Assembly (NCBI GenBank): GCA_016801885.1
Contig: JAFBJY010001494.1
Span: forward strand, 97,902 to 161,901
DNA from: Toxotes chatareus
Taxonomy: Eukaryota > Chordata > Actinopteri > Toxotidae
Direction: 5' to 3'
Length of the DNA: 64,000 nt
Shown here piece by piece: positions 57,805 through 64,000 of the stretch. The notes beneath the pieces were generated by a model. The model was not told where the DNA came from. It saw nothing but the letters and a program-made list of their open reading frames with translations, and made no database searches. The position numbers were made by a program, and so were the translations under genes. Positions within the stretch are counted from its first letter, which is position 1. Each line of letters begins with the position of its first letter.

Positions 57805-59462
57805 TCAGGAGTCTGATAGCCTGTGGTATGAAGGAGTTGTGGAACCTAGTAGTTCTGCTTCTGATGCATGGTACCTCTTTTCAGAGGCCAGAAGAGAAAA
57901 CAGTCTGTGATGTGGGTGTGAGTTGTCTCTGATGATGTTGTGAGCCCGAGACAGGCAGCGTTTGTGTCCAGTGTCCTGGACCGCAGGCAGAGAGGTCCCG
58001 ATGATTTTCTCCGCTGTCCTCACCACCCTCTGGAGGTTTTTCCAGTCTGCAGCTGTGCAGCTGCCGCACCACACAGAGATACAGTTTGTGAGTACACTGT
58101 CTATGGTGCTTCTGTAGAAGGTGGTGAGGATGGGAGGGGGGAGGTGTGATCTCTTCATCCTGCGGAGGAAGTGTAAACGCTGCTGTGCTCGTTTCACCAG
58201 AGACGTGGTGTTGTCAGACCAGGTTAGTTTATTTGTTAGGTGTAGACCCAAGAACTTGGTGCACCCTACCACCTCCACAGCTGTGTTGTCGATTTGCAGT
58301 GGGGAGTGGCAGGGCTGGTTCTTCCAGAAGTCCACAATCATCTCCTTTGCTTTATCAATGTTGAGGATTAGACTGTTACTTCTGCACCAGTCCACCAGCT
58401 GCTCCACCTCCTGTCTGTACGCTCTGTCATCATTGTTTCGGATGAGGCCCACTACCGTTGTGTCATCCGCATACTTGATGATGTGGTTGGTAGTGAATCT
58501 GGAGGCGCATGAGTCGTGGGTCATCAGAGTGAAGAGCAAAGGGCTCAGGACGCAGCCCTGAGGGGAGCCAGTGCTCAGCCTGATGACCGAGGAGGTGTTC
58601 TTCCCCACCCGGACAGACTGGGGTCGGTTGGTGAGGAAGTCGAGCAGCCAGTTGCACAGGGTGGTGTTGAATCCAAGTGTCATCAGTTTGCTCACCATGT
58701 TCTGGGGGATGATTGTGTTGAATGCTGAGCTGAAGTCCACAAACAGCATTCTCACATGGGTGTTTTTCTCCTCCAGATGTTGATAGCTCAGGTGGAGAAC
58801 AGAGGAGATGGCGTCCTCTGTTGAGCGGTTAGAGCGGTAAGCAAACTGACAGGGGTCGAAATTGGGAGGGAGTTTGGTGACCATGTGCTGCCTGATGAGT
58901 CTCTCGAAGCACTTCATCATGATGGGGGTGAGTGCAACCCGGGGCGGTAGTCATTTAAACAGGAAACTGCAGGTTTTTTTGGTACTGGCACAATTGTGGC
59001 TGTCTTGAAGCATGATGGCACAGTTCCCTGGTTCAAAGAGCTGTTGAAGATGTCTGTCAGAACCGGGGCCAGCTGGTCTGCACACTCCTTGAGCAGCCGA
59101 CCAGGTATATTGTCTGGTCCTGCTGCCTTCCGGGTGTTGATGTTCTTTAAGGACCTGCGGACTGCCACTGCTTCGAGCTTCAGTGCCTGTTCATCTGGGT
59201 GGGGCTCTGCCTTCTGTGCTGGTGTCGTGTTCAGTGCCTCAAACCTGCTGAAGTGTTTGTTCAGTTCATTTAGGAAGTCAGTGTCATCCTTACAGGGCAC
59301 CTGGGCTGCTCTGTAATTTGTGATGGCCCGGATACCCTTCCACATGTTCCTGGAAACATTCCTGGATTTTCCGTCCGTGTGCGTGCTTTGCTGCCCTGAT
59401 GGCTCGGTTGAGGTTGGCTCTGGCTGTTCTGAGAGCCGTCGAGTCTCCAGATTTAAAAGCAT
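57805..59462 (-). pseudogene. LINE reverse transcriptase region
   Basis: The upstream frame 59462-58917 carries the linker (MWKGIRAITNY), then INTRKAAGPDNIPG and CLNDYRP. The frame then switches near 58940. The main frame 58920-57805 has FDPCQFAYRSNRSTEDAI, FVDFSSAFNTIIPQN, LSTGSPQGCVLSPLLF and the catalytic YADDTTVVG (about 58470-58440), then the C-terminal region FLGLHLTNKLTWSDNTTSLV and SWC-type residues. Apart from the frameshift this RT is complete, so it is a relatively young copy. Confidence 0.9.
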
Positions 59463-60385
59463 CGTTACGTGCTTTCAACATAACACGCACCTCTGTGGTC
59501 ATCCAGGGTTTGTGGTTGGCCCGGGTTGTGATGTTCCTGATGATACTGACGTCCTCCATGCACTTCTGTATGTATCCTGTTACAGTTGTTGCATACTCCT
59601 CCACATTGATGTGCTGGTCTATTGTTGCTGCTGCTCTGAACATGTCCCAGTCTGTGCTTTCAAAGCAGTCCTGTAGAGCTTCCATGGCTCCTTCTGGCCA
59701 GACCCTCACCTGCTTCACCGACGGTTTCTCTCTAATCAGCAGGGGCCTATATGCTGGAATAAGCCTGACGGAGAGGTGGTTGGAGGAGCCGAGGTGGGGG
59801 TGGGGTACTGCTCTGAATGCCTCTTTGATGTTACTGTAGGCAAGGTCCAGTGTATTTTTCCCTCTGGTTGCAAAATTCACATATTGGTGGAAATTAGGGA
59901 GAACAGTATTCATGTTGGCCTGATTAAAGTCCCCAGCAACGATGAAAACTCCCTCAGGGTGTGTGTTTTGCAAGTTGCTGATGGAGTGATAGAGAATGTT
60001 TAGAGCCTCTCTGGTGTTAGCGCTGGGGGGGATATAAACAGCTGTGAGGTAGACATTGCTAAATTCCCGGGGAAGGTAAAACGGACGGCATTTCACAGTC
60101 AGAAACTCTACATCCTGAGAGCAGTGACTGGATATGGCAGTACCGTTGTTGCACCATCTGTTGTTGGTATAGATACATACACCACCACCGCGGGATTTGC
60201 CAGTCAGCTCACGGCTCCTGTCCAGCCGGAAAACAGTTAGCCCCTCCATGCTAACGGCCGCGTCTGGAACGGATGGTTGTAACCACGTTTCCGTCAGAAT
60301 AATGGCGCTACAGTCTCTCACCTCCCTTCTTGTTGTGAGGTCCAGTTGTAAGTAGTCCAGTTTTGTTTCGAGGGAGCGTCCTGCA
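59290..60385 (-). pseudogene. LINE apurinic/apyrimidinic-like endonuclease region
   Basis: Reads RSLETKLDYLQL (about 60385, in a frame broken near there), ILTETWL (catalytic Glu), GGGVCIYTNN, VAVYIPP-like LTAVYIPPSAN, VAGDFNQ (catalytic Asp), NTLDLAYSN and GSSNHLSV. The last motif is normally S-D-H in this enzyme family; here Asp is replaced by Asn. The frame continues open to about 59290. It nicks target DNA in LINE retrotransposition. This copy is probably inactive because of the frameshifts and the motif change. Confidence 0.87.
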
Positions 60386-60757
60386 CGGGTTAGCCTTTAG
60401 CTTGGCTGTTAGCCCCCCTCGGCAGCCCCGCTTCTGTTTCCTATAGCGCAGCTTGTGTCTCCTCCAGCAGTGGCCGGTGTGTGTGGTTGGTCTCGCTGCT
60501 GCGTAGGCCGCTGGGGCGTCCCGCCGTAGCGGTCCGTGGTTGCGACGTAGCAGTCCGTAGTTGCGAAGACACTCCGTTGCTGCGGCATCTACACTACCAT
60601 ATTTACTGTACAGTTGTAATTCTAGTAACGACTTACGTTCATACGTTAGTCTGTTTGTCGCAGGCTGAAGGTTACGCTGAAAATACGTAGAAAGAGCAGA
60701 AAAAATAGGATCACTATCGCGAGCCGGTACAGCCGCTGCTGAGCAGAGCGCCGCCAT
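60308..60757 (-). CDS. LINE 5' ORF, basic N-terminal segment
   Basis: Starts at ATG 60757 in the context AAGATGGCGGCGCTC, a strong start context near the element 5' end. About 150 codons, Arg-rich toward the end (RYRKQKRGCRGGLTAKLKA), which in this LINE group normally leads straight into the endonuclease. The continuation here is out of frame near 60385, so it is probably the N-terminus of the same ORF rather than a separate protein. Confidence 0.65.
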   Translation of the reverse strand: MAALCSAAAVPARDSDPIFSALSTYFQRNLQPATNRLTYERKSLLELQLYSKYGSVDAAATECLRNYGLLRRNHGPLRRDAPAAYAAARPTTHTGHCWRRHKLRYRKQKRGCRGGLTAKLKANPCRTLPRNKTGLLTTGPHNKKGGERL

Positions 60758-60768
60758 CTTAGGAACAA

Positions 60769-61265
60769 CTGAAACTTCAAAAATGTACATCATATTTTAT
60801 ATGCTGGGTTACATCTTTTCTCAGGGACATGTCCGGACGTGTATTGACATATTTGGGCATGTCCCTTCCCATTTCTGTAATTAATATTAGCCAGTGTTTA
60901 TCAGTATCAACCACTTCCTCACCAAATCTTATTTTCAGGTACTTGAGTTACAATGGTGTCTTTTTCTCCTTGGGCTCCTCCTGTCCGATGTACCTTGGGC
61001 ATAAGTTATCTAATGGTGTCAGGAAGTTTCATTATTTATTTTTTTAAAAACTGTCCAAGCCAACCTTATCTCAGTTTTACTCCTACAAGCTTTAATAATG
61101 GCTCCCTCAAGGTTCAGCAGTGCTAGACAAAGAGTGATACACAAAACAGCAGGTGTTTGTCTAGACAGAAAGTGATAAACAAAACAGCTAGTGTCTATCA
61201 GGTAAACACCCTGCGGAAATCTCCGTAAATGCCCATATTTGGAGTGCACACAGTGAAACAAAGTA
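60769..61265 (-). mobile_element. Retrovirus-like LTR, part 2 (tentative)
   Basis: The first 30 bases match the LTR at 10660-10690. Beyond that the two copies diverge and the outer boundary is not identifiable. Confidence 0.4.
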
Positions 61266-61632
61266 TAGATAGGTATAGCATAAGCACGTATTTACAAAAC
61301 ACTCAAGACCCTGTCACCACAATATGTTATAGATTAGCAGCTTTCAAATGTGGTGATTAGCTTTGTTTATTTAGAATACCATCTTACAAGCCATTATTGT
61401 GGATTCACATGTTACAAAATTATTACAGATTTTTAAAATTATTAGAAAATAATTATTCTTTCTTTTTATTTTGTTGTTTGTAGTGTGCAGTTGAACAATG
61501 GGTTGGACAATCACAAAATGTACTTATGTGTTTTTTTTTTTGTTTATTTTTGAAAACAATTTAAACTTGCAAAAGTTTTTATTTTATTTAGAGTGCTTTA
61601 TGAAACAATTTGTTAATTTTTTTCTTGTTTGC
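61266..61632. other. No recognisable gene
   Basis: AT-rich, intron-like, ending in an acceptor-like TTTGTTTGCAG at 61622-61632. Confidence 0.4.
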
Positions 61633-63444
61633 AGAATACCAGCAGTGCCTCCACTACATCATCAAAAAGAATGCTGAAAGACACCACATCTTCACTCATA
61701 AGTTGCCCGATGAGTCATTTTTTTTTATTTCACGCACTGATTGGACTAAATTCTAATAAAAACAAAAAAGACAATTCAAAACTTTACACTGGACTAATAT
61801 TATTGCAAAAGGAATACGAAGTGTGCACCCTTTCTGCTCTTTTGCATTCAGGCAACACAGTGTCAAAACAATAGGATCTAAGAAAAACTGCCCTGTGTTT
61901 ACCTGCTCTGGAACATGCCTTTTCAAGGAGTGTGGTGTCCAGGTGGACGTCAAAGTGGAGAGTGAATCCTCTCTCAGGGCTCAGGTCTTTTTCAAGGGGG
62001 AAATGGTGCAGCACAGATCAGACATGCTCAAGAGAAGGACAATTACAGCAGATGACAGAATGAAAATTACTGAGAAACTAAGATCAAACCTTCCAAGGCG
62101 CCTTCATCCAGAGAGCTTAATGAAGTTGGAGGAGGATGTTTTTACATCTAGATGCAGGGATGAGGTGCCAACCCCAGGAGTTTTGAAAACCATCAGCTGT
62201 TCTGAAAGGGAAAAAAAAGAGGCTGCACAGCAACGAGTGATCAGCATGCAACTGATGTCCGAACAAGATAAAAACACAGAGGACAAGTTGATACAAAAAA
62301 TTATTCTTTAGCCAAAAGCAATGATGCTCTGGTCGAAGAAGACAAGCCATCTCTTCCATCAACGGTCAAAAAGTGACAGTATATTTGGAAGCAACAGGCA
62401 GTATAGTAAAAAAGAGAGTTCACCATTTTACATTTATGAACTTTTAGGAAGACATCCCCTGAAAGGCTGCTCCCCAGTGCCTGTAGCTACATTTGTGTCT
62501 GCAGAACATACAACAGCATCAGTATCATAGTTTTTAGGGTCCTTCATGACAGACTGTGCGAAATTTAATGGGACACAAATTCGAAAAAGACCTGTGATGT
62601 ACATATGTGATGGCTCAGCAGTTTTAATGCAGTCCATTGCACAGAGCTCCTTACACAGTACTATTACATCGTGACAGGAAAGAATAATGTAGCTGATCTT
62701 CCAATCCTACATCAGTGCTTGAGTCACGTTATGAAAAATGGCAAGGACCTCTGCAAGAAACAGTTAGTGATGCCTTTTATTTTAATTATTCCCATTTTGG
62801 TGCAGTATGCATGTGCTCGGGCTGACGACTCAGGCTACTACACTCCAAAAATTTGATGAAGTTGTAGTGAGTGCTACAGTGGTGTTCTCCAGTCCAGCGA
62901 GTGATGAAATTGTTGAAAAACATTTTCAAAGCCTTCAAGCGCTTCTCACCTCAACTTCACAGACAGTCATTAATTACATTGATACAACAGAGGAAGACTA
63001 TGTGGTAAGTTATCCTGTTGGGAATTTAAAATTTAAAATGAGTTAATTTAGTTTTTCTGTGTTGAATTGTGGATCATTTAGGTCTTTCATAGCTGTTGAA
63101 TGGACTATTGATTGTTTGGGTTAGGGTGAAATATTGATGCATTGACATTGCAAGCCATGCAGTCAATGTAGACTATACACAATTGCATGGAGCACAGAAA
63201 TATGATGTTCTAAGGAATGGCTGGTGCTGTCTCCAAATACCACAGTACATGAACAAATGACACGTGTGACATGAATATAATTGTGTCTCTCACAGGTTGA
63301 ATCAAGCCCAACACCATTTCATGAGCATTTTAAGGAAGTCATCCAGCAGGCACCACTGGACACACAGGGAAAGCCAAATGGGTACTACTGTTCCACCTTT
63401 ATCCCAAAGCTTCTAAAGTACTTTTTGCCTCAGTCAGGACTTTC
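61633..63444 (+). pseudogene. Transposase-like gene (MULE-like?), broken and cut by an LTR
   Basis: The first readable stretch, 61823-62311, has CPVFTCSGTCLFKECGVQVD (Cys-rich), RRTITADDRMKI, then LPRRLHPESLMKLEEDVFTS. The next readable part, out of frame, has YELLGRHPLKGCSPVPVATF, FLGSFMTDCAKFNG and RPVMYICDGSAVLMQS (acidic residues of a possible DDE core), then LPILHQCLSHVMKNGKDLCK, and KFDEVVVSATVVFSS near 62863, with a donor after EEDYV (63004). An exon from about 63297 reads FHEHFKEVIQQAPLDTQGKP and IPKLLKYFLP. The many stops show decay. Similar multicopy fish proteins are recalled; the superfamily is uncertain. Confidence 0.65.
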
Positions 63445-64000
63445 TGTCATGCTCAGAGTCAGTCAGGGCCAGGACCCAATAGCAGGGACGTAGGCAGCTT
63501 TGGGAGTAAAAAACAGTTTATTCACAGAGAAAACAAAAGAATAACCAAAAGAACTAAGGGCGGCGGGGTATCCCGGAAAACAGTGTTGGCTGAGGGAAGG
63601 GAACACGGGGAGGAGGAGACCGGCGGAGTCTGCAAGGAGGGAGAGGTGAGCGGTTAGGAGAGGGGCCAAAAGGTAAGTCGACAAAACCACAAAGGAGAAG
63701 ATTCAAAGCACTTAATCACAAAGAGGAAAAAAAATCACGAGGCTCATAGATCTAGTCACCGGGAAGATGGCGGTACGATCTGGCGAGGACCGACTGGAAA
63801 ACTGAGTCTCTTATACTCTGAGAGGGAGGTAGGTTGCCACCAGGATGAGCACAGGTGATTGGAATCGTCCTGATGAGGAGGACCCAGCCAGGAAAACGCC
63901 AAGCCACGCCCACACCAACCAGACAGACAAAAGAGAAAACAAACAGAAACAGAGACCACCAACAGACAATCCCCAGAGGCAGCAGAGCTACCTCATGACA
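63445..64000 (-). mobile_element. LTR, reverse copy of 37026-37584
   Basis: Begins TGTCATGCTCAGAG and ends CTCATGACA at the last base of the window, 556 bases. It is nearly identical to the solo LTR 37026-37584 in reverse complement. Whether it is solo or the first LTR of a full element cannot be seen. It lies in an exon of the transposase-like gene, preceded by CTTTC, the expected left target-site copy. Confidence 0.92.

Larger units (their letters stand above)
57206..60768 (-). mobile_element. Near full-length LINE (3.56 kb), minus strand
   Basis: The 5' end lies near 60768 (AGTTGTTCCTAAGATGGCGG on the minus strand). The 3' end shows GACAATAAAGTTCTCTG and a (TGAA)n tail at about 57207-57230. 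It contains the endonuclease and reverse transcriptase but with frameshifts. It is nested inside a retrovirus-like LTR. Its 3' UTR holds AT microsatellites (57515-57606). Confidence 0.9.

Noticed and set aside
59399..59839. Plus-strand 146-codon frame inside the LINE
   Set aside because: It is the antisense shadow of the endonuclease and RT coding region on the minus strand.
1..64000. CRISPR array, bacterial operon or phage content
   Set aside because: No regularly spaced identical repeats; the introns, LINEs, 5S and U1 genes show vertebrate nuclear DNA. Microsatellites and the 5S array are the only tandem repeats.

Overview
This is vertebrate nuclear DNA, almost certainly from a ray-finned (teleost) fish. 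The evidence is the mix of fish-type CR1/L2/Rex1-group LINEs with short 3' tails, BED-finger hAT elements, solo LTRs, a fish NLR-type leucine-rich-repeat exon, 5S rRNA genes with the usual TATA-like upstream box, and a U1 snRNA gene. No intact ordinary host protein gene was recognised. The window is an accessory, repeat-built region with insertions nested up to three deep.

Layout: 1-7.2 kb is a small tandem 5S rDNA array (minus strand) cut by a LINE and by a 4.9-kb hAT element that sits inside a 5S gene and itself carries an L2-type LINE. 7.2-21.6 kb holds solo LTRs, poorly recognisable DNA, and copy A of a large segmental duplication, which contains a decayed transposon (16.96-21.6 kb). 22-25.2 kb has two LINE fragments, followed by one orphan NLR leucine-rich-repeat exon. 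28.37-36.47 kb is the centrepiece: an 8.1-kb DNA element with imperfect terminal inverted repeats and a TA target duplication, inserted into the 3' end of a LINE. It carries two consecutive genes. Gene 1 has nine coding exons and a CIDE-N-like segment. Gene 2 has C2H2 fingers and a large transposase-like protein. 37-42 kb has a solo LTR and a U1 snRNA gene in a cluster of direct and inverted repeats. 42.9-50.9 kb is duplication copy B, with three further insertions and a relative of the 8.1-kb element. 51.0-53.4 kb is a broken DDE integrase-like gene with a SAM-like exon. 54.8-60.8 kb holds two LINEs, one near full length and nested in an LTR. 61.6-63.4 kb is a broken transposase-like gene cut by an LTR that runs to the window end.

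How the parts fit: the genes do not form a host pathway. They are mobile-element genes plus multicopy RNA genes. The two-gene element occurs three times (one fairly young copy at 28.4-36.5 kb and two old copies inside the duplication). The duplication gives a relative chronology, because insertions present in only one copy (solo LTR 18450-19051, hAT MITE 48737-49196, LINE-tailed unit 45827-46906) must post-date it or have been lost from the other. All protein-family names come from sequence patterns recognised by eye; no database search was run.
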